Assembly: GCF_000255705.1 (NCBI RefSeq)
Contig: NZ_JH636442.1
Coordinates: forward strand, 629,373 to 693,372
Source: Zavarzinella formosa DSM 19928
GTDB lineage: Bacteria > Planctomycetota > Planctomycetia > Gemmatales > Gemmataceae
DNA: 64,000 nucleotides
Direction of reading: 5' to 3'
In this document: positions 36,026 to 45,006 of the stretch, one piece after another
How positions within the stretch are numbered: the first letter of the stretch is position 1
How the letters are laid out: each line of letters opens with the position of its first letter
Program-made: the position numbers and the translations under genes
The notes under the pieces: generated by a model
What the model saw: only the letters and a program-made list of their open reading frames with translations
Databases searched by the model: none
What the model was told of the DNA's origin: nothing

Positions 36026-36958
36026 ATGGCCGACGCGGGATGGAACTTTGCGGATCAACTTCTTCGCCACGGCCCCGCCACCCCGCCGTGGAGCGGATCA
36101 TTCCGGTCTGCGAAGGACTACTGTGCGTGGGTGACAAGGACTCACTACGAAAACTTCTCAGTCGCCTCCGTGTTGCTTCCCCGGCGGTTGGTTCCGCATT
36201 TTCAGGCAGTCTATTCCTATTGTAGATGGGCCGATGACCTCGCGGATGAAACCGGCGGGCGGGAGAATGCGTTGAGCCTGCTCGATTGGTGGCGGGAGGA
36301 ATTACGGGCTTGTTACGCCGGAAACATTCGGCATCCGGTGTTCGCGGCCTTGAAGCCGACTATTGATCGTTTCCGCATTCCCCCCGAGCCGTTTCTCGAT
36401 CTCTTGAGTGCGTTCGAGCAAGATCAGTTTGTCAGTCGGTATGAGACCTACGATCAGCTACTTGATTATTGCCGACGATCCGCCAACCCGGTCGGCCGGT
36501 TGGTCCTCTATTTGTCCGAGTCGTTTACGCCTGAGAACGCGATTCTCTCCGATCATGTTTGCACCGGACTTCAACTGGCGAATTTTTGGCAGGATATTCG
36601 GTGTGATCTGGAAAACCTCGGCCGGGTGTACATCCCCGAGGAGGACCGCCGTCGGTTTGGCTATCCGGATGCGGATTTGGAGGGGAAATGCCCCACTCCG
36701 GCGTTTCGTGAACTAATGCGATTTGAAGTGGCCCGCACCCGCGAGATGTTCAACACCGGAGAACCGCTCCTTGGCCGGTTGCCGCGAGATGTGCGTTCGG
36801 ATATCGATCTGTTTCTGCGAGGAGGCCGGGCCATTCTTGATCGCATCGAAAACCTGAATTATGACGTGTGGACGACCCGGCCGAAGCTCACAAAAGGGGG
36901 AAAGGCGAAATTGATTCTCGGCGCCATGCTCGGCCGGTTCGCGGGATGGTTCCGGTGA
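36026..36958 (+). CDS. hpnC: Squalene synthase HpnC-type (hydroxysqualene-forming)
   Basis: A 310-residue all-helical prenyl synthase. The first Asp-rich motif is in YSYCRWADDLADE and the second in FWQDIRCDLENLGRVYIPEED, both complete. HpnC converts presqualene diphosphate to hydroxysqualene in the bacterial three-step route to squalene. The placement directly before an HpnD-type gene, with overlapping ends, supports HpnC rather than a phytoene synthase. The ATG at 36026 begins MADAGWNF; a GTG at 35996 would add ten residues. No hpnE oxidoreductase is in the window. Confidence 0.87.
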   Translation: MADAGWNFADQLLRHGPATPPWSGSFRSAKDYCAWVTRTHYENFSVASVLLPRRLVPHFQAVYSYCRWADDLADETGGRENALSLLDWWREELRACYAGNIRHPVFAALKPTIDRFRIPPEPFLDLLSAFEQDQFVSRYETYDQLLDYCRRSANPVGRLVLYLSESFTPENAILSDHVCTGLQLANFWQDIRCDLENLGRVYIPEEDRRRFGYPDADLEGKCPTPAFRELMRFEVARTREMFNTGEPLLGRLPRDVRSDIDLFLRGGRAILDRIENLNYDVWTTRPKLTKGGKAKLILGAMLGRFAGWFR

Positions 36959-37803
36959 ACACAGCCGTCTCTTATCGTTACTGCCATCAACTCACCCGCC
37001 GGACGGCCCGAAACTTCTACCCGGCGTTTCTGACTCTTCCCCGGCTTCAGCGTCGCGCGATGGAAGCCCTGTATGCGTTCATGCGAATCACGGACGATCT
37101 CGCGGACGAGGTCGGCGAACCGGAAAAGAAACAGTTCGCACTCACTGTGTGGCGGGATCAACTTCATGCGGCCATGAACAACGAATTCGTCCATGCCATT
37201 CATCCTGCCCTGGCGGACACGATCCGGCGATGGGACATCCCGGTGCGTTATCTGGAACTGGTCATTGAGGGGGTGGAACAAGATCTCCACCCGGTTCAAA
37301 TTTGCACCTTTGAGGAACTTCGCGGGTACTGTCACCGGGTTGCTTCAGCGGTGGGGTTGGCGTGCGTTCACATCTGGGGCTTTCGAGATCCGATGGCCCT
37401 GAAGTTTGCCGAGTCGGCGGGTATTGCCTTTCAACTCACCAATATCTTGCGAGACTTGGCCGAGGATCTCGCCAATGGCCGGGTGTATTTGCCGGAATCT
37501 GAATGGATGCTCTGGGGCTGTCCCCCCGAGGGATGGTCGGCTGACAACGAGAAATTCCGAACGTTTTTGCGTTTTCAGATCGACCGAACGAAGGGATATT
37601 ATTCCGAGGGGCGCCGGTTGCGTCCGTTTCTCTTTCCCGCCGGCCGGGCGATCTTTTCCGCGATGATCGACACTTACGAGGATTTGCTTCTCGAAATCGA
37701 ACACCGAAACGGTGATCTGTTTAGGGAAAGGACGCGCGTGCCGACGTGGCGAAAAGCAGCCTGGCTGGCGGGCGCATTCCCGCGTCGATGGGGCTGGCGG
37801 TGA
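36946..37803 (+). CDS. hpnD: Presqualene diphosphate synthase HpnD-type
   Basis: A 285-residue enzyme expected to join two farnesyl diphosphates into presqualene diphosphate. It carries FMRITDDLADE and NILRDLAEDLANGRVYLPE, the two metal-binding Asp motifs, and the conserved SYRYCHQLTRRTARNFYPAF start. It overlaps hpnC: the ATG at 36946 lies 13 bp inside it, while a GTG at 36955 would form the usual 4-bp GTGA overlap, so the first three residues are uncertain. Its stop codon directly abuts the stop of the convergent capsule-type gene with no base between. Confidence 0.86.
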   Translation: MVPVNTAVSYRYCHQLTRRTARNFYPAFLTLPRLQRRAMEALYAFMRITDDLADEVGEPEKKQFALTVWRDQLHAAMNNEFVHAIHPALADTIRRWDIPVRYLELVIEGVEQDLHPVQICTFEELRGYCHRVASAVGLACVHIWGFRDPMALKFAESAGIAFQLTNILRDLAEDLANGRVYLPESEWMLWGCPPEGWSADNEKFRTFLRFQIDRTKGYYSEGRRLRPFLFPAGRAIFSAMIDTYEDLLLEIEHRNGDLFRERTRVPTWRKAAWLAGAFPRRWGWR

Positions 37804-39495
37804 TTATCGAGCTTGTGGTGGCAAACCGGCGAACAGATCCAGCGTGTCGAGATACTCCGGCGGGCCATCCCCGGTGAGAAGTTTTGCCAGGGGATAGTGA
37901 TCCGCGAAGGTCTCGTTCAGATTGAGATTCCACCACGGAAACGGCCGGGGCATTTTCTCAAAAAATAAATCCGCGTAACACACGGCCAGCCGTACTTCGT
38001 CGGCTGTGAGGCGAAACGGCGTCTTTGGGGCGAGCAATTGCCCCAGCCTGCGAAAGTAAGACTCCGGGTCTGGTTCCTCAATCGTGAAACCATGTTCGGC
38101 GTAGTGAGTCTTTCCGGCCACGACCACGGGAAGCCCCCGGGTGGCCATCTCCAACCCGACCGTGGACGTATAAGCCAGCCCGCAATGGGCGAGACGCATC
38201 AAGCCGTAGGTGTTTACCTTTTCGTTGGCGTCCACCAGCCGGACATTCGATGGCAGGTTGGGAAGTTGTTCCCCCACGGTGGCCACGACGGGTTCGTTGG
38301 TGCGGACGCTTTTTTCAACCGGGTGAACCCGCACGATGAGTTGAAATTCGGGGTGTTCGCCAAACCAACGGATGCTCTCGATAATCCACTCAATCATGCT
38401 CTTAAACGTTCGCTGGCGGCCAAGCACGGCCGAATCCCAAGCGAGGTTGGTGCAAAGCAGAGCAGTGGGCTTCTCGGCCGAGAGAGAAAGTTTTTCGAGC
38501 AATTCAGGGATGGGTTGCACTGCGGCCAGTTGGCCGTGCCACACGAAATCCCCTTGGGCGGCCCAGTTGGGTTGCTCTCGGCGCATCAACAATTCAGTGA
38601 CACGTTTGAGTCGCTCGGGGGGAAGATCATGGTTTCCGTCCGCTTCCCAAAACGTGGTCATGTCCCAATAAACGCACGGCTGTCGGTCGCCCACGTTGAT
38701 GACGTTCGTTCGTTCATGACAATCAAACGCAGAGCAACCAACTCCCTGAGACTTCGCCAAGTCATAACAGGCGCCGTATTCATAAATCGCCCCGTTCGGC
38801 AAGATGGCCCAGTCGTAGTTCCCCTCGTCGAGCAGGCGGGCGTATCGACCCAGTGCCTCCAAATTGCGGGCCGTGCGAATGCGGGCGATGCGGGCATGTT
38901 CTGGATTTGATTCCGGGCTGCATGTCTCGCGGGCTGTGATATGGCAGGTATCCCGGTAGCCGTATTTTTCGGCGATCATCCGGTACTCGGCCGTTGTCTC
39001 AGCCTTTGGCAGCTGGTTGAACGGAATGAACCGCAACCGGGGATGCACGGGAAGGGCAATTTCTTCAATAGAGGTCGCCGACACCGCGTATTCGTTGCCC
39101 GGCATCTCGCCAAGGTAATCCGTGAACTGAGCCCAGGCGAAATCGACGGTCGCGCCCCGGCCGGCCAGCGCCATCGCAATTGGCATGCAATACCAAATCC
39201 AAGTGCGATTGTGCAACGCCGTGACCAGAATTCGCCGCCCCTTCAACTCGGGTCGTGTTTGGGCGGTCGTCTGGTGTAAATCAACCAACCATCGGGCAAG
39301 CCGCTGATGGTGCGTCACTTCCGTGGAAAAAGGGATGGAGGGTGCTTCCATCTGCGTACGACGAAGCAGCCAACGATTGACGGACTCCGGCGAGGAAAAG
39401 TCCGGCAGACCGCGAACCTGCCATTGCTTGAACGCCAGATTGACGCGGTCTGTGAACGGAAGTGACTTGAGAAAACTCTTGGCTTGTTTCAACAT
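37804..39495 (-). CDS. Capsule polysaccharide biosynthesis-like protein
   Basis: A 563-residue cytoplasmic protein starting at ATG 39495 (MLKQAKSFLKSLPF). The C-terminal half has the glycosyltransferase-like pattern of capsule synthesis proteins (KpsC/KpsS relatives): LIVRVHPVEKSV, NVRLVDANEKVNTYGLM, YTSTVGLEMATRGLPVVVAGKTHYAEHGFT. The N-terminal half contains ILVTALHNRTWIWYCMPIAMALAGRGATVDFAW, a Rossmann-like first half of a GT-B-type fold. It lies 31 bp after the PseB-like gene, so both probably act in making a surface glycan. The exact sugar transferred or exported is unknown. Confidence 0.7.
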   Translation of the reverse strand: MLKQAKSFLKSLPFTDRVNLAFKQWQVRGLPDFSSPESVNRWLLRRTQMEAPSIPFSTEVTHHQRLARWLVDLHQTTAQTRPELKGRRILVTALHNRTWIWYCMPIAMALAGRGATVDFAWAQFTDYLGEMPGNEYAVSATSIEEIALPVHPRLRFIPFNQLPKAETTAEYRMIAEKYGYRDTCHITARETCSPESNPEHARIARIRTARNLEALGRYARLLDEGNYDWAILPNGAIYEYGACYDLAKSQGVGCSAFDCHERTNVINVGDRQPCVYWDMTTFWEADGNHDLPPERLKRVTELLMRREQPNWAAQGDFVWHGQLAAVQPIPELLEKLSLSAEKPTALLCTNLAWDSAVLGRQRTFKSMIEWIIESIRWFGEHPEFQLIVRVHPVEKSVRTNEPVVATVGEQLPNLPSNVRLVDANEKVNTYGLMRLAHCGLAYTSTVGLEMATRGLPVVVAGKTHYAEHGFTIEEPDPESYFRRLGQLLAPKTPFRLTADEVRLAVCYADLFFEKMPRPFPWWNLNLNETFADHYPLAKLLTGDGPPEYLDTLDLFAGLPPQAR

Positions 39496-39526
39496 GGGAG
39501 GGACCGTTTGAATCGGAAGAGGGCGC

Positions 39527-40543
39527 TCACGCGGCGATTTTGATCCCGGTCGTTCCCAGCGAAAGCATTTCCCGCAGTTTTTCGACAGTGATCCAGTCAT
39601 CGTTGCGATCACTGGAATAACAGAATCCGTCCGGGCAGGCGATGCCGTTGTGGCGGTCCATGTAGCCGTTGATGTCCAAGCCGAAGTGGATCGGCAGGAT
39701 CGCGTAAAAATTTTCGAGGCGCACAGTGTTCCGCGATTCGTCCTCGGGGATCATTACTTCGTGGAGTTTTTCCCCCGGCCGGATGCCGATCACGTCGATT
39801 TCGCATTCCGGGGCGACGGCCGTGGCCAGATCAGTCACCCGCATGCTCGGGATTCGGGGAACGAAAATCTCGCCCCCCTCCATGATGTCGAGACTGTTGA
39901 GCGTGAAATCCACTGCTTGGTCGAGCGTGATCCAAAACCGGGTCATCCGCGTGTCGGTGATCGGCAGACGGCCGGAGGAACGCATCTTCAAGAAAAAGGG
40001 AATCACGCTGCCGCGGCTGCCAACGACGTTGCCATAACGAACCACGCTGAACCGGGTCTTCTTGCCGCCAACGAAGTTGTTCGCGGCGACGAAAAGTTTG
40101 TCCGAACAAAGTTTGGTGGCGCCGTAGAGATTGATCGGGCTGGCGGCCTTGTCCGTGCTCAGGGCGATTACCCGGCGAACGCCGGCGTCGATCGCGGATT
40201 CGATGACATTCGACGCCCCGAGGATGTTGGTCTTGATCGCCTCCATCGGGTTGTATTCGGCGGCGGGGACGTGTTTCAGAGCAGCGGCGTGAATCACCAC
40301 GTCGATCCCCTCGAAGGCCCGCTTCAGTCGCGGCTGGTCGCGGACATCTCCGATGAAATACCGGATCTGCGGATATTCCTGCACAGAGAACAACTGCTGC
40401 ATTTCGAATTGTTTGAGTTCGTCCCGGCTGAAGATCACGAGTTTCTTCGGCGGGTTCGGCAGGCTCAGCAGGTGTTTGGTGAGATTATTGCCGAGCGAAC
40501 CGGTTCCACCGGTGATCAGGACCGAGGTTTCGCTCCAATTCAT
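39527..40543 (-). CDS. pseB: PseB-like UDP-N-acetylglucosamine 4,6-dehydratase
   Basis: A 338-residue extended short-chain dehydrogenase. NAD binding is shown by ITGGTGSLGNNL, the catalytic region by ALSTDKAASPINLYGATKL (Tyr and Lys of YxxxK), and substrate binding by SVVRYGNVVGSRGSVIPFF. These motifs, together with the C-terminal CYSSDRNDDWITVEKLREML, match the inverting UDP-GlcNAc 4,6-dehydratase PseB of the pseudaminic acid route. No pseC or later genes are present here, so the final sugar may differ. ATG 40543 is preceded by GAGG; longer frames upstream have no support. Confidence 0.87.
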   Translation of the reverse strand: MNWSETSVLITGGTGSLGNNLTKHLLSLPNPPKKLVIFSRDELKQFEMQQLFSVQEYPQIRYFIGDVRDQPRLKRAFEGIDVVIHAAALKHVPAAEYNPMEAIKTNILGASNVIESAIDAGVRRVIALSTDKAASPINLYGATKLCSDKLFVAANNFVGGKKTRFSVVRYGNVVGSRGSVIPFFLKMRSSGRLPITDTRMTRFWITLDQAVDFTLNSLDIMEGGEIFVPRIPSMRVTDLATAVAPECEIDVIGIRPGEKLHEVMIPEDESRNTVRLENFYAILPIHFGLDINGYMDRHNGIACPDGFCYSSDRNDDWITVEKLREMLSLGTTGIKIAA

Positions 40544-41091
40544 GCGTCGTCCGCCTCGCGTGCTGGTTAGCCTGAAAGTCATCGTCCTCACCTCGGGAGA
40601 TGAAGCAAGGCTGTCTATTAAACAAATTTCGCACAATCCACGCAACCCGAACCACGAACAGTTCGGGCGGCCTGAAAAGGCCGACACCATCGCTTCATCC
40701 GTTGTGATCGGTTCCGGTTGTTACCCAACTGCAATGATTATTTGGGCTCATCCGACAGGTTCGAACTTGACTTGATGGATTGAGTAAATGCAGAGGTGAA
40801 AGAATTCTTGGTTACGCGAAGTATAAAAAGGATCGGGGCGACAAGACGGCTATTGAACTTTTTATTGCCGGGGTCCAATGCTGGGAAGCCAGTTTGAGGA
40901 GGTGGATGTATGACGATTAACCCCACTTCCTTCGCATGAGCATCCAGGTCCCCAAGGCTGTCTAAAATCGATTCGGGGTTGTTTGCCGAATAATCTTACA
41001 GATCAACAGGTTATGTCGTTTGTCTGCCATCATCTTTTTCCTTGGAATGGCATTTCGGAGGCCAAAACAAATCACAAAAACAGCCCCGAAA
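40544..41091. other. Non-coding stretch at the left edge of the accessory region
   Basis: About 550 bp upstream of the pseB-like gene. Small open frames on both strands have no recognisable motif or ribosome binding site. Base composition drops toward A+T compared with the genes to the left. The pseB promoter should lie in its first part, but I see no convincing -35/-10 pair. Confidence 0.5.
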
Positions 41092-41202
41092 GAACACCGC
41101 GATCCGCTGAAACTTGCCTGCCATTACCAGGTACTTATCGAATCCGGCAAATTCAAAAACCGGGCCGCACTGGCCGCCATCTCGGTGTCAGCCGGGCAAG
41201 GG
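41092..41202 (+). pseudogene. Frameshifted HTH-protein fragment
   Basis: One frame reads DPLKLACHYQVLIESGKFKNRAALA and then loses register; the next frame continues RHLGVSRARVA. Joined, this is the opening of a small helix-turn-helix family (FKNRAALARHLGVSRARV) that I know from site-specific recombinase-associated and plasmid genes. A single missing C near 41175 explains the shift. The fragment stops where the ISAs1 remnant begins, so this is a truncated, dead gene. Confidence 0.6.
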
Positions 41203-41334
41203 TGGCCTCGCGGAAGAACGTTTCGATGGCCGCCGCAAGAGTAGGCTGGTTATCCTTGACATCGAGCACATCCTCGCAGCGTCCCTCGACGATTTGGGCC
41301 GCGATCACTTTCTGACAGCCCATGGCGTCGGCGG
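41203..41334 (-). pseudogene. ISAs1-family transposase remnant
   Basis: About 43 codons on the minus strand read DAMGCQKVIAAQIVEGR, then VLDVKDNQPTLAAAIETFF. This is the conserved DDE-region block of ISAs1 transposases (DAMGCQKxIAxQI ... KxNQPTL). Both ends break into unrelated sequence and no inverted repeats are visible, so it is a decayed internal fragment. Confidence 0.75.
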
Positions 41335-41465
41335 GTTCATTTATGAGGTGATTGTCAAAATGGCGAGGTACGACCGCTGAGGTGTCGCGTTTAGCTGCTG
41401 CCAGAAGCCCCTGAACGCGGAAAGGTTCTCCTGCGAGGGCGTTCAGTGTCACTGTTTGCGACGGT

Positions 41466-42449
41466 TCAGCGACCGACTCCGACCACAGCCGGCTCGCCGC
41501 CGTCGGCCGGCTGGATATCTAGAATGCGGACGATCCCGCTTGAGCGGGCTCCGGTCACCGGGTCGAACCGCCGCGCCTCCAGCCAACGACGAGGCGGCCC
41601 TTGGACCCGTTCCAACGAGTTACGGAACCACTGTGACGGGCCTTTGTACCGCTCGGCGGCCACGCCTTTGGCAACCATGAGGCCCCCAACGTCCGAGTTG
41701 CCTTGTTGATGAAACGCAACTCCCAGCAAATACCAAGCACCCGGGTCGGCAGGGTCGTAGGCGACGGCCTGTTCGAGCAGTGCCTGTGCTTGGCGGCAGT
41801 CGCCCTTGTTCAGGGCATAGGCCCCCCCGACGCCCAAACGCTCAGCCTGCTCGCGAGCATTCCACCGACGAAACTCGTCGAAGTCCTCCCGCAGAAATTT
41901 CAAGTCCCTGTTGGTTTGGTCTATGCGCTGCTCGAGTTTGGCCACGCGACGCGTGATCCGCTCCAAATCACTCCGTGTCAGGCCCAAATCTTCCCCGAGT
42001 TTCAGCACGCGGTCGTCGACCACATCAATCCGTTTCCCGAGCCGGCGCTCGGACTCTTCGCTCTTCAGCCTGTTCGCCTCGATCATCTGCACAAGTTTGC
42101 CGTGCCGAGCGTCCATTTCCCGAATCGTCTTCATGAATGCCGCCCGCACCTCTTCCTTGGTCGCCGCCTTGGCGACGGCACTCTGGAGGGCGTACAGCCG
42201 CTCGGCGTGCGCCTCACTGCGGCCGGCCAGGGCCGAAATCTCTCGCTGCATCTCCCGCAAGTCCGGCTTGCCAGTTACGACATCGTACCCGGCACTCAGC
42301 GTTTCGCCGAGGACCCACGTCACCAAGAACGTCACTATGGCGGTGGTGGTGATCGGCTCGAACGCTTTTGCCCGTGGTTGAGGCGAGCCGAACAGCACAG
42401 TCACGACCACCATGAGACACGAAAGCCGCCCAAAGATCATATGTCGCAT
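41466..42449 (-). CDS. Exported coiled-coil protein with TPR-like C-terminus
   Basis: A 327-residue protein. ATG 42449 has AGGAG eight bases upstream, and an N-terminal hydrophobic segment (LSCLMVVVTVLFG) forms a signal peptide; a second hydrophobic stretch (TTTAIVTFLVTWVLGETL) at about 32-50 may be a membrane anchor. Residues about 65-225 are a long charged coiled coil (REMQREISALAGRSEAHAERL, then RRLGKRIDVVDDRVLKLGEDL). Residues about 230-280 carry a tetratricopeptide-like pair: GDCRQAQALLEQAVAYDPADPGAWYLLGVAFHQQGN. The domain order suggests a membrane-bound scaffold. No family could be named, and the two small genes upstream on the same strand may be partners. Confidence 0.62.
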   Translation of the reverse strand: MRHMIFGRLSCLMVVVTVLFGSPQPRAKAFEPITTTAIVTFLVTWVLGETLSAGYDVVTGKPDLREMQREISALAGRSEAHAERLYALQSAVAKAATKEEVRAAFMKTIREMDARHGKLVQMIEANRLKSEESERRLGKRIDVVDDRVLKLGEDLGLTRSDLERITRRVAKLEQRIDQTNRDLKFLREDFDEFRRWNAREQAERLGVGGAYALNKGDCRQAQALLEQAVAYDPADPGAWYLLGVAFHQQGNSDVGGLMVAKGVAAERYKGPSQWFRNSLERVQGPPRRWLEARRFDPVTGARSSGIVRILDIQPADGGEPAVVGVGR

Positions 42450-42735
42450 TTGAAGAACTCCTGCTTCCCCGTGGCCGTCGTCGCCTCCTTGCGGTGACGG
42501 ATTGCCGAATGGATGAGCCACATCCGTGTGGGTCGCCGTGGCCCCGTAAGGGCCTGATGGAAAGAATGCCGCCCAGCCCGCAGTGCGGACATGGCACAAC
42601 TGAGATTTGAAATGATGAGGGCGAACATCACTGCAAATTCATTTGAGGGATATTTTATTTTGATCTGACAAATTCCATGAACAAAGCTTCAACTTGTGAC
42701 GCAGTGTTAGGTGCCACGCAGCGAGAAATTGGCAG

Positions 42736-42957
42736 TTACTCGCCTCCCGGACCGCCGGACGAACCTAGATCGTACGAACTACCGTCGTAGGAGCCGTACG
42801 ACGGGTTGTGGTCTTGCGCATTCTGTGTGTCACAGCCATGCTGTTCCAGTAGTTCACGATCATGTTGCTGCTGGTCGATCCACTGCTGTTCGCCCTGGTT
42901 CAGTTCAGACGGTTGCATGACTTCCCAAACGACTCGTGCCACGGAAAACCAACTCAT
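42736..42957 (-). CDS. Small hypothetical protein with Gly/Ser/Tyr tail
   Basis: A 73-residue protein whose start has a strong AGGAG site six bases upstream, the main reason for accepting it. Residues 1-40 are helical and Gln/Glu-rich (QGEQQWIDQQQHDRELLEQHG); the last 25 residues are Gly, Ser and Tyr repeats (SYGSYDGSSYDLGSSGGPGGE). There is one cysteine. No family is recognised. It follows the 96-residue gene on the same strand and precedes the coiled-coil gene by 286 bp. Confidence 0.5.
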   Translation of the reverse strand: MSWFSVARVVWEVMQPSELNQGEQQWIDQQQHDRELLEQHGCDTQNAQDHNPSYGSYDGSSYDLGSSGGPGGE

Positions 42958-43030
42958 GTGAAACTCCTATTTGAGTGTTTGAAGTTGCGTGTGATGGCCC
43001 GCCACTGAGACGGGTCACCATCGACAAACT

Positions 43031-43321
43031 TCAGAGTTTGATGTGGAAAGAATTGCCGCTCTTGTCCGTGACGACCACTGTCCCGCCGGCGTTCAGGGTG
43101 TCGCGCTCCTGCGACGTGAAGGTGTGGCTGCCGATCACTTTGGCAGTCAGCCCGGTTTGCGAGTGCGTGATGCGGTGGTAGAAGTCGATCGCGTCGTTCC
43201 CGATCCGCAGAAACACGTCTGCCAGCTGGAAGTAGGGCAGCGAGCGCGTCATTCTCGCGGAGGCGTTCAGCCGCGGCGGGGGGGGGGTAGGTTTCGGATT
43301 TGGCTTCGGTTGATACTGCAT
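43031..43321 (-). CDS. Small hypothetical protein with Pro-rich N-terminus
   Basis: A 96-residue protein. ATG 43321 has GGAG nine bases upstream; an in-frame ATG at 43351 has none. Residues 1-17 are Pro/Lys/Asn-rich (QPKPNPKPTPPPP). The rest is compact, ending GSHTFTSQERDTLNAGG and TVVVTDKSGNSFHIKL, which could be a small beta domain. No signal peptide or known motif is seen. It lies 73 bp upstream of the 73-residue gene and may be co-transcribed with it. Confidence 0.48.
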   Translation of the reverse strand: MQYQPKPNPKPTPPPPRLNASARMTRSLPYFQLADVFLRIGNDAIDFYHRITHSQTGLTAKVIGSHTFTSQERDTLNAGGTVVVTDKSGNSFHIKL

Positions 43322-43884
43322 TAGACCAAACTCCAGCCGCTTTGTTTTCATCAGACGTCAAGCAGCGGCGGCTCAAACGCCCAACTCTCAGGAGAAAAAC
43401 AGGACTCACTCAATCAAAACTCGCACGAAGCGAGGTTGCCCCGATGGTGAGATGCGGAGGGGAGGTTATTCTTTGCCCAGACTAACGGGCATTACCGCTC
43501 GTGCGCCGGACATCTACAACGACAGCAGGCTGCCAACGACCACTTGGTCTTTGCTGCGGCTTCCGAGGGGGCTTCTTGCCCCTGCGAACCGCCCGACGAG
43601 CGTTTCTCGTAGGTGTGCGCCGCTATCGCCCATCCTCAACGAGGAAGGCTCGACCACGAAACGGCAATTGTCCGGCATCTAACAGAGGATTGGGGTAGAC
43701 ATGCCAAAACCAAGATGTACAACGATATGGCAAGTTACACTGTACATTTGTTTGTGATACTTTCCGGCTTAGGCTGCAAAACTAAACCAGAAAGCGTCGC
43801 TCCTCGGCATAATTATAGTTATGCCGAGAATTAAAAAGCAATACTAATTCTGCGATTTTCTGTCGATTTGATTTGCCAAACCAA
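43322..43884. other. Non-coding stretch, A+T-rich to the right
   Basis: No supportable gene. Short frames on the plus strand (for example 43452-43682 and 43613-43834) lack ribosome binding sites and motifs. A hairpin at 43803-43828 is the only clear structure. A+T content rises sharply after 43700, unlike the flanking chromosome. Confidence 0.5.
43803..43828. repeat. Perfect 10-bp hairpin
   Basis: CTCGGCATAA and TTATGCCGAG are separated by TTATAG. There is no T-run on either side, so it is a poor rho-independent terminator, though it sits 57 bp beyond the end of the minus-strand gene at 43885. It may be an operator or the end of a lost element. Confidence 0.5.
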
Positions 43885-45006
43885 TCAGCGTTGCTGACCT
43901 TCTTGATTCATTTTTCGTTTTCCACCAACCGTAATTTGAAATGGAAGCAATTCGGTCAATTCTTGGTTAGATGGGCCATTCGTTGCTCCGATTGGAATCA
44001 GCCGATACTGCTCTTTTGCATCAAGGTATTTAAGATTAGCTGCTTTTTGAGTCCTGGGCTCAAATAAGCGACAACCCAACCCGATTACCTCTTTCATGAC
44101 CCATTCACAGAATGCATGTCGTTCGCTGGAGGTTTTTGGCATGGCATTTTGAAACTGCTCTCGCAACTTGGCATCGAAGTAAGGCTCAAACCTGATCGCG
44201 GCCTGCTCCAACTCGTCCTTCAAGGGAGCAATTTTACTTGCAGCCTCCATCTCAATGCTTTCGCACTCAGCCAGAATTCGTTGGCTCAACTCAAGCATCT
44301 CGGCGTACTTTTCTTTGTATTCTTCGGGTGGGTTTGGTCTGGGCTCCGGCCTGATTATGTCAACGAATCCCCGCTTCCCTCTCGACTCTGCCATTAGCCA
44401 TGCCTTTAATGCTATAACATTTGTAATAATAACATCGTTTATAATATCATCGTTTTCGATCTTGTTCAATGTTTCCTTTAAGCGGTCAATCGTCGGATTT
44501 GGTTGGGAAGTCTCGCGGCTCATTTCACCGTAGGCATCCCCGATGGCCGCCACCATTGATGCTTTTGCAGCTTGGTAGTAATGGTTGGTGAAGCGGCCCT
44601 TGCTGGCCCCCATCATGTCGGCCAGCGTGTTAATCGCGTTGATGATGTGCGACCACAACTCGCCCTTCTTATCGGAGTTGCTCCCCATCTGCTTGACGCT
44701 AACTGCCACGATTTCCTCCTGACTGACACACTGTTTGTTCCACGTGGTTTCGGTCTTCGCGTAGACCCCGGCGAGAGTTTCATTGGCGGTTTGGTGGTCA
44801 GGTGAGCGGTCCTGACTGGTGGCCTCCACGATACTGGCCAGCGTGTTAATCGCGCCGAGGATTTGCGACCACAATCTGTCCTGCTTGTGCTTGTGCCCGC
44901 TCCCTTTCATCTGTTCAAGGCTAGCGTCCACGATCCCGTTCTCAATGCTACACTTCTTGCTCCACGAGATTGTCGTTTGAACTGGGGTTGGCGGTGTCCG
45001 TGGCAT
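43885..45006 (-). CDS. Unknown protein with duplicated 75-residue unit
   Basis: A 373-residue protein. ATG 45006 is chosen because AAGGA lies about nine bases upstream; a longer frame reaching 45240 would run into the divergent gene. Residues about 12-85 and 86-160 are two copies of one unit sharing W-x-K-x-C, IV..S..QM, LWS-x-I-x-x-AINTLA and a later Tyr. The unit is unfamiliar to me. Residues about 215-300 are charged helix or coiled coil (PEEYKEKYAEMLELSQRILAECESIEMEAASKI). No membrane segment is seen. It is A+T-richer than the chromosome around it, which suggests transfer. It is transcribed divergently from the FGE-like gene, with 245 bp between. Confidence 0.6.
   Translation of the reverse strand: MPRTPPTPVQTTISWSKKCSIENGIVDASLEQMKGSGHKHKQDRLWSQILGAINTLASIVEATSQDRSPDHQTANETLAGVYAKTETTWNKQCVSQEEIVAVSVKQMGSNSDKKGELWSHIINAINTLADMMGASKGRFTNHYYQAAKASMVAAIGDAYGEMSRETSQPNPTIDRLKETLNKIENDDIINDVIITNVIALKAWLMAESRGKRGFVDIIRPEPRPNPPEEYKEKYAEMLELSQRILAECESIEMEAASKIAPLKDELEQAAIRFEPYFDAKLREQFQNAMPKTSSERHAFCEWVMKEVIGLGCRLFEPRTQKAANLKYLDAKEQYRLIPIGATNGPSNQELTELLPFQITVGGKRKMNQEGQQR

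Noticed and set aside
40738..40926. 62-codon minus-strand open frame
   Set aside because: No ribosome binding site, motif or neighbour context supports it.
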